64,000 nt of DNA from Paracamarosporium sp. OC-R06-R3 (lineage: Eukaryota > Ascomycota > Dothideomycetes > Pleosporales > Didymosphaeriaceae). This document shows positions 34,921-47,577 of this stretch, in pieces. Under the pieces are notes generated by a model. It made no database searches. It saw only the letters and a program-made list of their open reading frames with translations, and was not told the DNA's origin. Within the stretch, counting starts at the first letter, position 1; each line of letters starts with the position of its first letter. The position numbers and the translations under genes were made by a program. The stretch covers positions 1 to 64,000 of the forward strand of contig JACVRA010000329.1 of NCBI GenBank assembly GCA_019828545.1, read 5' to 3'.

Positions 34921-36795
34921 ATGGATGGAATAGAACTGAAACGACTGGAGGCAGACGCCGAGCTACTTGACCCTCACCTGAATGTTGAGCCAACCGGGCG
35001 CAATCCTCCGACTTCTTCCGATCCTGCACCTGCCAGCCATTCCAATCAATCAACGTTGCAAGATCAACGGCCTGCATACTTGCAGGAAAATCCGACGTTG
35101 TATCGGACGGACCCATGGCAGCCTATTGTTCTCAGCCTAGGTGCGTTGCATTCTTTTTTTCAGAACTAGATTCTTCTTTGTATATTCTGCGTACTAACAT
35201 ATCTTCAGATGGCGGTGGTATCAGAGGTCTTTCCTCACTATACATTCTCCAACAGTTGATGAAGAAGATTGAGAATGAGGAAAGAAGGCTGGACGCCTTG
35301 CAAAGGCAGGCTCACGATTCAGATGAGATCCGCCCGGTTTCAACAGAAGCCTCATCATCTCTGCTAGAGGGCGTAGCTACGCAGCCGACTGTGAGCGAAG
35401 ACAACCCAGACCGAAAACCTTGCCACTACTTCGACCTCATAGTAGGAACCAGTACAGGAGGGTAAGGCAGCTCCCAGAAACTCACGAAAAGCGCTTGCTG
35501 ATGAGGAACCTTAGCCTTATAGCAGTGCTACTTGGAAGGCTGCGGCTCGATGTCGATACCTGCATTAACATATACCAGCAACTGGGAACATACATCTTTG
35601 GACATTGGAGATGGTGGCGGCTGACCAAATATGACCACAAAAGACTCGAAGAGGCAGTGAAGGTTGTTCTTAAGGAATATTGTAAAGAACACCATGAAAG
35701 TGACGAAGTTGGCTGCGAAGGAGAAGACCTGTTAAGACAATATGACTTCTCTCATCTGGAAGGTATCTTCAAAAATTATAGCTGTAAGGTGTGAGTCTAT
35801 AGACGTTCGAGACGATGCGAGTAAGGGCTAACTACGGCCGTACCAGAGCTCTGATGGCGATACGAGAGGGCGATCGAAAACGAGGCGAGGGCGACAAACG
35901 TCACCTATTCCGCAGCTACGATCATGTCGAATCAGCACCAAAACAATACAACCTGTCTGACGCGAGCGTTCTGAACCCGGGCAGAGTACAATCGAATCCT
36001 ACGATGATATGGGAGGCTTGCAGGGCTACCTCAGCAGCGCCCCTCTATTTTGACAAAATGGTCCTAGGCGGCGTACGTTATATGGATGGCGGGGTTGGCG
36101 TAAATAACCCTGCTGAATACGCTTTGAACGAAGCGCATCAGATGGTTGATCGCGCAAACAAACCGGAGAGCGTTGCAGCAGTCTTGATTAGTATCGGCAC
36201 TGGCCACAAAAAGCCCCAGTCACGCTTTCGCAACGTACTATATGTATTGAATTGGGCGCGTAAGAGTATAACCGATACCGAGGAAGCTCATGTGAGAGTC
36301 GAAAGCAGGTGCAAAGACCGAAACATCCCATATTTCCGCTTCGACGTAAAGAGCGGGTTGTCGGAGATGAAGCTCGACGAATGCAAGAAAGAGAAAGCGA
36401 AAAAGGCAAAAGCCAAAGGAAAACAAAAGCAAAAAGCCAATGAGCCAAATAAGGAGAATGGAGCCAGCATTTCATCCGTTTCTGAGCGCCTTCAGGCGCC
36501 CGGAGAAGCTCTTTTCAGCTCCTATCAACCTACAAAGTTCAATTATACAACATATAGCCAAATTCGTGTTTCAACCTTGAAATACTGCCAACAGAAGGGT
36601 GGAGCACATAACAATCAAGTAGATGTTGATGGGGAGTTGGCGAAGGCTGCTGAACTTTTAGTTCACTATAGAAGGAAGAGGGAGGCTTGTACTAGTGAGA
36701 AATGGGCTTGCTTTTCGACTCACCCCTATACTCGCGTGAATCGAGAGATCAATATCAATCGCAAGCCTCCGTTTCCAACCCGAGCACATACTTAG
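34921..36795 (+). CDS. Patatin-like phospholipase (four exons)
   Basis: Exons 34921-35140, 35209-35461, 35515-35790 and 35847-36795 join over 68-, 53- and 56-base introns to give 565 residues from the ATG of MDGIELKRLEADAE. Each junction restores a conserved patatin block: SLDGGGIRGLSS (oxyanion, ~74-80), VGTSTGGLIAVLLGRLR (Ser155), and SCKVALMAIREGD leading to LFRSYDH. The catalytic dyad is completed by D330 in YMDGGVGVNNP. Patatins hydrolyse acyl chains from phospholipids. In fungi they occur as stand-alone enzymes or as effector heads of NLR-like receptors. No nucleotide-binding or repeat domain follows here. After ~440 a lysine-rich linker (KAKAKGKQKQKANEPNKEN) precedes a helical tail. 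The intact exon structure argues for a live gene, unlike the relic at 30.5-31.2 kb. Confidence 0.88.
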
Positions 36796-38057
36796 GGATA
36801 GGCCAGGTATGTGTTTCTTTTTTCTGTACTAGATGTGTAACTGATAGATCGTCATTACCCTTTCGATTGCCTATGTATAACACCTCGTGAGTGGCGTGCA
36901 TGTACAGTACCAAGACAATTAATTTGGTTTCACTATCTTTGCGTGCAAAGGATACGCAAGTGCGCAATGATAAATGAATGCCCGATGAGCTCGTGCGTAA
37001 GGATAACAACTCGGGCGTCGAACATGTCCTCGTGCCATGCCGTTTACCCCCAAGAGAGGGGTCAAGGACGAATGAAGGTGTTGGGAAATTGAGCAATCGT
37101 TAGCTCGCATCGTGCGGCGCTGTGCAAGTATAGTACCCATGTCGACACCAGGTCTGGGCTTCTTTGAATTATCAGGTTAATTGAATAGGAAGAGCACAAC
37201 AGCATGCGTCCGTGACGTGGAGATGGCAAGCGATCACCGGTCGGACATGGGGAAAGGTGCTTGTGCCACTTCGGTTAGGCTAGCCGCATTTTAGGTGCCG
37301 CTCACCTCACCTCCGCCGGTCTTTCCTTTTCCACCACCCCTTCACCCTCATGGGGGTAACAAGCTGCTGGCACACCGCCGAATACGGGCACTCGAAACGT
37401 GGCTGGGGTGTGATTGATCCTGCCCCTCTCGTTGAAGCTTACACCAAGCCACGGATCTATCGTCAGGCGGAGACGTGGCACGGAAATTCATCCAGGACAG
37501 TAAGCCAAACGCTGCGCCCACCGAAGTCCGAACATTCTAGTCGCAGCCAAGTTGCCGGCAACACACTCACTTCCAGGCACCTATTGCATCGATATCGACG
37601 ATGTTTCGACGAAGCGGCGAGTGCAGTCAGAACGCTCGTCTGGACAACTGGTGGGACACTGAACTACCTCGCTGTACAGGGCCATCGGCCCCCCGCCGTC
37701 CGCAGCATGCGTTCTAGGACAAGATCGCTGAATGTAGTAGAACGCATCCTAAATGTCTGAGTCTAGGCGGGCGTGAGCTCCCGGAAGACCCAAGGCCCAA
37801 GACCGGGTAGTCTTGTAGTCCGCATGGGATCCCTAACGCCTCACGCGCTTTCGATTGGTGTGCCTGTACCAAAGTAGTGTACCTACAGTAAGCTCCGCAC
37901 TTCGTCGTAGGTGAGTAACAGTTTATAAGATTGCGCGTCGTCGCTAGTAGATCCATCATCATCCACACAAGCCTTCTACTTTCTACTTTCTGCTACGATC
38001 AGCAACGCTTCTTTGACATTTTTGTCGTCCACTCTTTATACACACACTCGTTTCAAT
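36796..38057. other. Intergenic, promoter of GH128 gene at right end
   Basis: This 1.3 kb stretch has no supported gene. A 136-codon plus frame (37350-37760) has no domain and no homology I recognise. Confidence 0.5.
37921..38000 (+). promoter_or_regulatory. Probable core promoter of the GH128 gene
   Basis: TTTATAAG at 37922-37929 lies about 130 bases before the ATG, followed by a CT-rich tract with ttctactttctactttctgc at 37974-37993. TATA-like element plus pyrimidine tract is the common core promoter form of strongly expressed fungal genes. Confidence 0.4.
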
Positions 38058-38901
38058 ATGCTTCAATCATCCCTCGTTTTGGCCCTGGCTGGCCTTGCTT
38101 CTTTCTCTACCGCTGCACCGACTGCTCACAAGCGTCAAGCTGCTGGCAAGCGTGGTCTTGGTTTCCTGAAGGATTCCGAGAATAAGGCTACAATGTTCAC
38201 CGGCTCGGGTCAGGTGACATGGGCCTATGACTGGGAAGCTCGTGCTGGTCAAGCTCCATCTTTCACTGTTCCAGGCGTCGAATTCGTTCCTATGTTGCAC
38301 GACGGTGGTGCTATGTTTACGGCTGCTTTCCCTACCGACTGCAAGGCTGCCCTTGATGCTGGCGCGAAGCACATCTTGAGCGTCAACGAGCCTGATATTT
38401 GCGGGTAAGTAATAGAACTGTGTTCTAACTTCAGTATAGGAACACCTACTGACCAAAGACAGTGAGAACACTGGTGGTTCCTGCATGAGTGTGACCGACA
38501 CTGTGAACGCCCACAGGAATTTTGTCATGGATTGCGCCAAGGATCACCCAGACGTCACGATCGTCTCTCCGGCTTACAGTAACGCTGGTGTCGAGGTTAT
38601 GAAGGAGTTCCTTGGTGCCTGCAGTGACTGCAGAATCGACCACATTGCCACTCACTGGTATGGCCCTGCCGATGTTGAGGCCTTCAAGGCCCACGTCATC
38701 AACGTGCACAACTGGACCCAGAAGCCTATCTGGGTCACTGAGTTCCAGGCTCAGTCAGGAGATGCAGAGGCCTTCTTGAGGGATGCTATCGCTTGGCTTG
38801 ACAGCACTGACTTCGTCTACCGCTACGCTTACTTCTCGGTCGAGTCTTCCATGACCAGCGGCATGTCCCTGAACAACATCGGTAACATCTTCGCTAGCTA
38901 G
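38058..38901 (+). CDS. GH128 secreted beta-1,3-glucanase (two exons)
   Basis: Exons 38058-38404 and 38463-38901 join over a 58-base intron (GTAAGT...ACAG) to 261 residues. The start at MLQSSLVLALAGLASFSTAAP gives a signal peptide of ~19 residues. The protein is one TIM-barrel catalytic domain of glycoside hydrolase family 128 (Asl1-like). E111 in SVNEPD is the expected acid/base and E209 in WVTEFQ the nucleophile; GLGFLKDS near the start and THWYG at ~179 are family hallmarks. It cleaves beta-1,3-glucan, acting either in cell wall remodelling or on external glucan. It is short and lacks a carbohydrate-binding or GPI region. The CT-rich promoter suggests good expression. Confidence 0.92.
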
Positions 38902-39778
38902 ATGTATATCTCGACTACTTGGCCTGGATACAACACCACATGATTGTTTGAACTCACGAACACTTCGATTCTTGGCTTTGCTGTGGACTTGGTTTATGGA
39001 TTTTGTTTATAGATGTTTGTTTTTTACATAGCGCTCCATGTTCGATACCATTTTCTCTATCATCTTTACGCGCTTTCATAGTGAAAAAATGTTCAGATCG
39101 CTTTCATCGTACATCTACAAACCTTTTCAAGCGTGACCGATATGTGCCTATACCAGAGTAATCTTGCTTTTCTCTAGCACTAAATCCATACAACAACATT
39201 GCCAGGACTTACTATTTTCTCACACATCACATTCAATGGATACCGCGCTCTAAACTTCGAAATGATTGAGAGCATTCGTTCAGACAGCCTTTCGAAATAG
39301 GATCCTCGAATCGATTGCGGGGTCGCTCACACTCTTCCGATCGCATGACATGGTGTACTCTAATTGCAGCTCCACCACATACCATCCCCGCACTAAAAGA
39401 AGTTCGCTAGTGAGTCGTTCGTCTATGTAAAACTGTGGCTTGTTGCACAATTCGTCATGGGTGGCAGGTTTCTAATACGTGCAGTAGCGCGATAATAAGC
39501 TACAGATAAAGTGGCTTCCGGAGAAAAAGACGATTCGCTTCCACGAAGACAACGCTTACCGCTATTTACGGATGACCTCGAGGTCCACACTCTATCTGAA
39601 AAGCTGGTAGAACCCTTGGCGCACCAGTTCCAAGGCGCCCAACATCTACCAGGCAAACAATACCCTATCGTACATCGAACAACACCAGTGTGGCTTGCGT
39701 CTGATGTTCAGTTGAAGACCACCCCTAAGCAGTAAAATGCACAACGATCGTGAGTGACCATTACTACCCAAATATGGT
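38902..39778. other. Intergenic between convergent genes
   Basis: About 0.9 kb. AT-rich 3' flank of the glucanase, then short overlapping frames without domains. No supported gene. Confidence 0.5.
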
Positions 39779-40972
39779 TCATCGTATCTTAGGCCGACAC
39801 AATCCTCTCCAGTCTGCGTGTAATAGTCCATCAGCTACTTGAGCCGTCTCAACCGCCCAGCTCGCCAGTGTAAGCTCGATGATCCAAGCTATCAGTGCGC
39901 GGCGCCAGTCCCTTTTCTTCCCCCAAACAGCGACCTCGATTACAGTGCACACTCCATTCAGCACGAAGAAAAGCCCAATCCGCATCTTGCCCTCCGGTGG
40001 GAGAAGTGGCGACATGACCTCAGCGTGGAATACAGCCATCAGACTGAACGACGCGATGACGGCGAATGAGCGCGCTATTTTGCGAGGAACCTTGGCTTTA
40101 CCGAGCACGTACATTGTTGGGTTGTACGCAAGCATAAGGCAGGGCGATGCAAACGCGTTGTGCCATGTTTCTGTCCAGAAAGTCGCTAAGCTGTCGGCAA
40201 AAAAGACTGGGCCGAATAGCGGCGGGCTGTTCTTATATCGGAAGATCAGCTGACATACAGTGAATATGATCCAGATGCTCAGTAGAACGCCGAAAGCTTT
40301 TACAGGTGGATATTGGGGTAGGCTCTGTAGGCCAACGAAAAGGGCTATATGGATTAAGAGTTGGACAGGCTCGGAATAAAATAGTCGTCTTCTCTCGGGT
40401 GATGAAGGAAACGGATATCGAGGTAACGGAGCCAATCGGATAGGGTTCGGTGTGAACGATTCATAACGCAACTCTGTGAGCAAGAGCAATGCCATGACCG
40501 ATGGTTGTGGTGGGATTCCGTTGGTATACTTCAGTGGAGACTTTTTCCAAGAAAGCACATGTAATTCGAGAAGCTTCATGACCCCGATGGCAACTACGCG
40601 CAATGTCAGCGATGTCAGAGCACATGTATTAATGATTTCCGATAATAATCTCGATATGGAGAAATCGCATAACGGCAGTGTAAAACACTAAACAAGGAGA
40701 AGACTAGCCATGAACTTATACTTACTTGCAAAATCGAATACTCCTCGTAGCGCTAAGCACCTCACTGGCGCTATCTCAATGCTCGCCCAGAATAGAAGTA
40801 GCGTCGGTAACACTAAGACCCTGCTAATCCATATCCATCCTTTTGTGAGAGCATACAGGCTCAAATACATGAACATCCCAGGAACAAGGAGTGCGACGAT
40901 AGCCGGCGGCGCATCAACGAGCAGCTGATGAGCCAAGTCATCTTCGAGTACCGGAGCCCAGTATGACGTCAT
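39779..40972 (-). CDS. Wax-synthase-like membrane O-acyltransferase (two exons)
   Basis: Exons 40972-40726 and 40593-39779 join over a 132-base intron, longer than usual here, to 353 residues; an ATG nine bases upstream (40981) is also possible. Several hydrophobic helices are spread over the chain (for example AIVALLVPGMFMYLSLYAL near the start and FGVLLSIWIIFTVCQ). The wax-synthase core is present: SLATFWTETWHN with H227, and a later MAVFHAEV histidine (~270). Such enzymes move an acyl group from acyl-CoA to an alcohol in wax or secondary-metabolite esters. Fungal members are often in biosynthetic clusters, but no synthase gene lies in the window. Substrate unknown. Confidence 0.78.
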
Positions 40973-41480
40973 CGTTCTCATCCGACGTGTGAGATCTGTT
41001 GTAGAGTTGAGGCATGAGTGCTTTGGCCGAAAATGCGAAGAGGTTCGAGAGTGTGAGATGTGTAAGATTCTGAGAATTGTGGGTTGGGCGACGGGGATAA
41101 AACAAGTTTCCGATTTGGCCGTCGCAGAAGTTGCCGCCACTGTGGCGCGGGTGGGGCCTACTTCAAGCGAACGTCGTCACAGTCGCACTTTCGTGCAACA
41201 GTTCTATATTTACTTGATCTTAAAGTAGAGTTTTGTGTAGAGATTGAGAAGGTAAAGTTAGATTTGAAAGACACTTCGACGTAACAACAGATAACGGGCA
41301 AAGCTGACCTTCAGAACGGTATTGAAGATACCACGCCAGACAGATCTGGCTGTGCACGTCCAACCGGAAGACAAGATGTGAGAAGTTACTTAACAGGGCT
41401 GGCACAGAGTGACCGATGAATCTGTATATTATTAATATATGTACAAAAATATTATCTAAAATGTATTGGTCTTTGTTTGT
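40973..41480. other. Intergenic
   Basis: About 0.5 kb between the acyltransferase start and the 3' end of the tyrosinase gene. No gene seen; should hold the acyltransferase promoter. Confidence 0.5.
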
Positions 41481-42950
41481 TTATATGTATGAGTAACAGA
41501 AAGGTCCGGCCATGGTGCTCATGGCGTCCCTGAGTGTGATAGTGCCTGGGTACGCATAACCCAGGTTAATGGTATCATCAAGTGTAGCGTTGGCCGCAGT
41601 GGGGTCTGCAAGGAATACTGTGCCGTAGATGGCGTTGGTGCGCGTGATAGGGAGGAGATTCTGCCATGTCCACCAAACACGGTCAATCTGGCCATGGTGG
41701 AAGAAGAACCTGTGAGAGTAAGAATATGAGACAGACAACAGGAGACTAGAAAGACATTGCTTACCAAGGGTCACCAGGCGATGACACGAAATCGGAGCCC
41801 GGATCACCGCCAATTGTGAAGTGGCCAGCAGTGTGCACTCCCATGAAGTTATTCGAGAAAGCATTCTCACCACCCTGCATGTCATACCAAAATGTCTTCA
41901 TGTCCTTGCTTTTGAGCAGCTTTGTCACCATCTGGTCGTTGGTCCATTGGCTTGAAGTCCACGCTGAGATGTCACGCCTCAGGCAGCGGGTATTGCGACC
42001 GAGGCCGATGAGCCCGTTGGTGAAGTCTGTCTCAGGGTTGGGAGGCGTGCAAGTTACATCAGTGAAGACGGGGCCTAGGTTGACCTTCCAGTCATTGAAA
42101 GGACCTGAGTCCACGCAGCCACCACCGGCACCGTGAGGTATCTCAATCACAGGGGCTGCCTGCGTGGGAATCCCCCAAAAGGTTTGGTTTGTGCAGCGGT
42201 CCCCTCCGAGACCATTTCCGCCCATAGAGGTGGCGGACCCATCAAGAGCAGGAGAGGCAGCGGGGTTGCTGGCCCAACGAGGCCAGTTGTAGTAAGGCTG
42301 GTAACCCTTATAGCCGCATTCTTTACGGAGTGTCTGCTCGTAAGCCCAAGTGAAGTAACGGTGCCATGCTAGGAAGTTTCCTGTGTTATGGATCTACACC
42401 GATTAGTTAAGTTTCAGGCGGCGAGAAAGGATGAAGATTTACCGAGAACGTTTGGTTAATATGGGTAGCTACAAAGTCCTACCGATCAAGGCGTCAGTAT
42501 TGTGACCTCAACAAAACAAGGCCTCGGGCAGGGCTTACATCGTAACGGTTCTGACATCCTGGACATTTCTCTTTAGGCGTCTTCGGGGCGAGCTTTGACA
42601 TGCATTGCACAGCCTTGATATAATCCTTCTTCTCTGAAGTGGAGAAGGCGGCCCTACTCTTTGTAAGCCACCATGCACCTCGCGTATGCGGGATAGACTG
42701 ACCATTCGCGGCGGTATATGGCGTTGTTGCGGTTACATTTCTTCCATTGCGTAGGCTTGGTAATCGATTGGTAGAGTTGTTGATTAATCGCGGCAGCAGC
42801 AGCCAATACATCAGCTTGCAGCACGTTTGAAGTTGCTGATGTCGTATCAAGCACGGAGTAGTCGAGGTATTCGCTTGTGGTAGTTGTTTGTGGTGCAGCG
42901 AAAGCTGCAGGGGCAAGCAGGATCGCCCCAACTACTGCAGCTGTCCGCAT
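41481..42950 (-). CDS. Secreted tyrosinase (five exons)
   Basis: Exons 42950-42703, 42653-42539, 42478-42443, 42393-41765 and 41709-41481 join over introns of 49, 60, 49 and 55 bases to 418 residues. A signal peptide MRTAAVVGAILLAPAAFA is followed by a polar stretch. CuA ligands are H127 (RYDDFVATH), H135 and H144 (LAWHRYFTWAYE). CuB ligands are H320 and H324 (GVHTAGHF) and H347/H348 in FFFHHGQIDR. All copper ligands are present. The third exon is only 36 bases, and the first donor is GTCAGT, less common, but it alone restores the family pattern RREWAAFSTSEKKDY. Tyrosinases oxidise phenols to quinones. Short secreted forms act on external phenolics or peptide tyrosines rather than cell-wall melanin; substrate is inferred. 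Confidence 0.9.
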
Positions 42951-45579
42951 GGCTGTCGGTGAAAGAGAGCTTCCGTTCCTTCCGGAAGGTGAAAAGTTGG
43001 ATTAGGAAATAAAGTTTAAAGACGTAAGAGAAACCGAGTGGTGGAAGCCTGAGGAGGAACTGCGTGGGCGCGCGGTTAAGTTCGTAACCAGGCGTGCGGC
43101 ACACGATCTCGCAGCCCAGAATTAACAGGACAATATTATAGGTAGACGAGGGACAAAAGAGACGCGCAGAGATTAAAGGGTGCATACAACGCGCTTCAAA
43201 TACCGACCGCTTGGCCCCTTCGTTCACGACTCAGTGCCAACCAAGTACGCACGCCTGGCGTCCGGCATTGTGCTCGCCCTTCTGCTAGAGAGCTAGAACA
43301 CCGGCAACTGAAATTGGACTGATTGAAGCCTAGTCCTCTGGACGATGAACGACTGGGAGTGAGAGGCGAACGGGGAAACGGCACCTTTTGGGACGATAGG
43401 CAATGCTTCGGGTGGCGCGGATAGGGAGAGTGGTTCTAGGTCTCCTATTCTATTGGATGTCAACCGCGGTTAGGATGGAACTCGCTTCCAAACGCGTGTC
43501 GTTCCTGCGGATGTCAAAAGATCCAGGTCCCGTCTAGGCGGAAAAAATGGGCCAGGGTGAATGCAATGGCTTTTACCGGATGAGGAAGTTGGAGGAATCT
43601 CGCTTGAGAGGTGCGCCACATTACTGCACCAGATGATGATGAGATTTCGGAGAATTAGACACTCTGCCGGTATTGTGAGTTCGAGATGGCACAAAGCTAC
43701 TTTGAGGACGAAAGGACTGAACGAGGTGGGTAGGAGTACTGTGCTGGTGGTCGAGGAGTGGTGGACTAGCTGTGACGTGCGGGCGAACTTGCGGGGACGG
43801 CCCGGACCCAACTTACCCCAAAATAAAGGGCTTGAACGAACCTTGCCAAGCGCATGTCACTGGCGCCATCCGGCTGAATCGTTCCATCCATGTTCTGGCT
43901 TAAATCGCGTATCTGCCTTTCGTAGGTATAGCGCTCTCTGCGGACGAATTCTGGGCTCCTTATTAAGTAGGAGTTCCTTTCCACGATGCCCGTGCCTGAT
44001 TTAGACACAATCCCGTTCCGGCAGCAACATGCGACAAGGCCCAACAGTGCGCTTTACTGAGAAGATGAGGACGTATTCGTCAGCTGTCGAGATTCAACTC
44101 AAAGATGCAAGCTCCCATGAATCGAAACGGTAATCGTAGCGCATGTCTCTTCATGGGCCATTCTGCCCTGTCCTGCAATAAATTCTCTGATGCCTTCAAG
44201 GACTTCTCACATTGTTCATCTCCTGGGAAAAGCCACCATTTTGTATCAGGCCATCGAACAAGGGGCGTTGTACGAAGGCTCGGTGTAACCGAGCGTGTCG
44301 TTTTGTGTGCGAGGTAAATAAAGTTTTGATGCAGGGGACTCGGTTCCTGCGATCAGCACTATGCTTGGTATCGGCGTGGCTCTAAAATCCACCAATAAAA
44401 CATGAATCGCACTAATCAGAATGCACATGAGAAGAGGCTTGGGTAAGGATCGAGGCGGAGAAGCGAAACGAGGTACAGACTGGAACTGGACGAGAATGCT
44501 GACGGGCCAACATGTGCCACTGTCTTGTTCGAGGCATGCTTGGACCAACATCGATCGGATAGCACGAGCTCCAAAATAGCTCGCAGAAATTTCAGCAGCA
44601 TAAGGGGGGTTGAAGCAACTATGGTGAACCTCTTCACTGTGATCGTAGTCCTCAAGGTGCCATGTGCCATGGGTTGTGCGTAATATCGGCATTCATCCGG
44701 TTACGCAACATCCGGCTATGCAACCTCGATCTCCACGTGAGGGAGACGATGCATAATATGTGTCTACTCTTAACACTGACCAACTACGGCAAAGCTAGGC
44801 GAAGGAAGCAAAAGCTAGTGCATTCATCCGCACCACGTTCAGTATCAGATCCTTCTGCTCGTGTAAAATAACCTTACACCATCCTTACACGGCATGCGAG
44901 CAATCATCCTTTTTCGGTTGCCTACCGAATGGCGAAACAATGGTAACCGGCTGGAACGCAGACTCTGCAGTATATCCATCATGGCATGTCCGTGCATCAG
45001 TGATATCTTCGCATTCGAATCCCTCGTCCTGCAGGTCCGTCACTTCATCGTCAAGTCCTTCTCTGGCATTCGTTTGTAGTCGATACGTACCTGGACGCTT
45101 GACCGACGCCCTACGTACGCCGTTCACCAACTCTCGTTCCATCACCCTGGAACCACGTCTACGATGCTCGTTCGGATGCATGTGATATCCTGCCTCACCG
45201 GGTGCCCTGTCTAGAATCCTGCCAAGAATCGCTCGAGGTCAAAGCATCCCATACCGCAAGCGAAGCGGTAAGACAGTGCTGCGCTCACTCCCGCTGGACG
45301 GCCCGTTGAGCCAATCTTTTTCTGTTCAAATCTGCTGGGCGGTCTAACCCAGCTTACACATACTGAATACCAAACTCGCTGATCCACCCCCCTATATAGA
45401 TAGCGGGTCGACGATATTATATCAACCATTTGGCTTGTCTTACTGTTCATCTTGTTCCTGAATTGCGCAATTCGCAAGGTTCTTCCCTACAAGGTGTGCG
45501 GGTTTTGGTGAAGATCGACTGAGGTTGATCTTCTGGGACAGCTTCCTCGTCGATTGTTACCAGGAGAGAGAACGGAACC
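42951..45579. other. Intergenic, nothing recognised
   Basis: A 2.6 kb divergent gap between the tyrosinase and a rhodopsin-like gene. Frames of up to 148 codons exist on both strands but overlap antisense and show no domain, signal peptide or splice-joined extension that I can support. Confidence 0.45.
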
Positions 45580-47060
45580 ATGAGTGGTATGCCACCTACA
45601 GGGCCACCGCCCTCGCCGGAATACCTCGCCGAGAACTATGGTCCAAGGTTGATTGCAATTGACTGCACACTCTTTGGTGTTGCAGCCATCACAATGATCC
45701 TGAGGATCTACGTGAGAGTTTTTATGTTAAAAATGTTCGGTATCGATGGTAAGTCTTCTTTCCACTTCACAATAATATCTCCCCATATCTTTAGGCACGA
45801 TTGTCTATGCTGGAATGGTCTCTTTGAAATTTTCGAAATGTCCGACATCTTAACAATTTAAACCTCACTGATACCTCCACCAGACTGGCTAATGCTCTTT
45901 GCAATGGCCATCGCTACAACTACCACAGCCCTATTCATCAAAGTCGTAACTCTAGGCATGGGACGACACTTCGACCCGTCCGGCCTCGCCTTTCCCCTCG
46001 CAAACATGGGCGACTACTTCAAATACCTCTATGTCTACGCTATCCTCATTATCTTCGCCTACTCCTTCATCAAGTTTTCCATTGGCTTTTTCCTTCTCCG
46101 ACTCGCAGACCGGACAAGGTGGAGAACCTTCCTGATCGCGACATTGGTCTTTCTGGTGGCATTTACAATCGGGAGTACCATGGCGATTATCTTCCAGTGC
46201 ATACCGGTGCGCGCAGCGTATGATCTGGCACTGAAACCGCCGTTAGGGTACGTACGCCCTCCATACCCACCTATATCTCCTCCTTCAGTATTCTACTACA
46301 GTCAACTAACACGAGAGGCAATTAGGACCGCAAAATGCTACTCAATTGAAATCTTCAAGAACGTCGGCGTATTCAACAGCTCGATCAACATCGCAACCGA
46401 CCTGCTCTTTGCGCTCCTCCCCATCCCAATCGTCTGGAAACTCCAGGTGAATCTCCAGACCAAGCTCGGACTCTCCTTCTGCATGGGACTCGGTCTATTC
46501 GCGACCGCAACAGCGATATACAAGACGCCCATGCAATACCATTTCTTCGAGGAGGCCGATTTCACGGGCAAAGGATCATGGTACTACATCTGGCAGCAGT
46601 AAGTCTATTCCTACGCCACTCTTCTCTTCCTGGTCCCGTTATAAACCGGTGCGTCGGACTTTGAACGCGAGGCTGACATTCGGTGCGCTGCAGAGTCGAA
46701 ATGAACATCGGCATAACGGCCGCCAACCTACCCACGCTCAAGCCTCTCTTCGCGCACTTCTTCACCTCGCTCCGCACAATGGCAGGTTCCTATGGCAGCC
46801 GCGCTCCCCATTCTGCGCTCAATACGCCATATAAGTCTACGGGATACCTGAAGCAGGAGGACGGCGCGACATCCTTTGCTATGAGCAGCCTTAGCAAGAG
46901 AAGCAATGGAGATAAGGAGTGGACGAAGAGGGGTAGCCAGGCGGGCGAGAGCGACGAGAGTATATTGCGAGAACATGGGATTGGGCGGGATATGACGAGG
47001 AGAGAAAGCGTGAGGAACGGCGGGATAATGAGGACTACCGACGTGGTCATTACGCGATGA
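45580..47060 (+). CDS. Rhodopsin-domain (Pth11-like) integral membrane protein (four exons)
   Basis: Exons 45580-45748, 45884-46247, 46326-46598 and 46694-47060 join over 135-, 78- and 95-base introns to 390 residues. A short N-terminus (MSGMPPTGPPPSPEYL) is followed by about seven membrane helices, with LIAIDCTLFGVAAITMILRI as the first and the DDWLMLFAM start of the second. The motif FQCIPVRAAYDL with a conserved cysteine, TAKCYSIEI, DLLFALLPIPIVWKL and the final VEMNIGITAANLPTLKPLF are all typical of the fungal rhodopsin-like (DUF-type) family. The last ~100 residues are a polar cytosolic tail. No CFEM domain is present. Family members sense surfaces or ligands in some pathogens; the ligand here is unknown. 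Confidence 0.88.
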
Positions 47061-47577
47061 TGAAGGTAGGAACTGTGAAGGACGAGCGACGACAAAGGAT
47101 GTAAAAGTAAAAAATTAAATGACATAGTTAATTCGATTCTTGTGCACAAAGGGGTATCTATGCACTGCACCTACACTGCTGCTCGCTATGCATCTAATGT
47201 ATAACAGTTCAAAGAGGACTGGAATCATGTACATGCCTCAAACTGGAATGCTAGATCATCTCGTGAAATCGTATGGTCACACTAATAGGAAAATGGCGGG
47301 GTATTTCCTGTCGCCCCAAATACAGAATATAAATACCCACTGTTGTCACACTTTAGGGTAGTCTTGTAGAATAGATTGTTGATGAGCCCCCTCTGCTCGA
47401 TGGTGGAGTAGTTGGTTTTTAGGGGTACCGCCGGACGCAGGCGACGAACATGCGTCGCACATGATGGATGTCCTGGCTTTTGCCGTGAGTGGTTGTTGTT
47501 TCTAGAGTCTAGAGGTGGAGTGGCGGTTGAGAGTATAAATGTACCACCGCTTCGTCAGTTTTAGCGTCGTTCTTATG
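47061..47577. other. Intergenic between convergent genes
   Basis: About 0.5 kb of 3' flanks. No gene or repeat. Confidence 0.5.

Noticed and set aside
35791..35846. Apparent frameshift in the patatin gene between two frames.
   Set aside because: A 56-base GTGAGT...CAG intron with a branch-like gctaac restores the frame and the conserved SCKVALMAI strand, so the gene is intact.
42654..42702. Apparent frame change at the N-terminus of the tyrosinase.
   Set aside because: A 49-base GTCAGT...TAG intron joins RREW to AAFSTSEKK in frame, matching the family.
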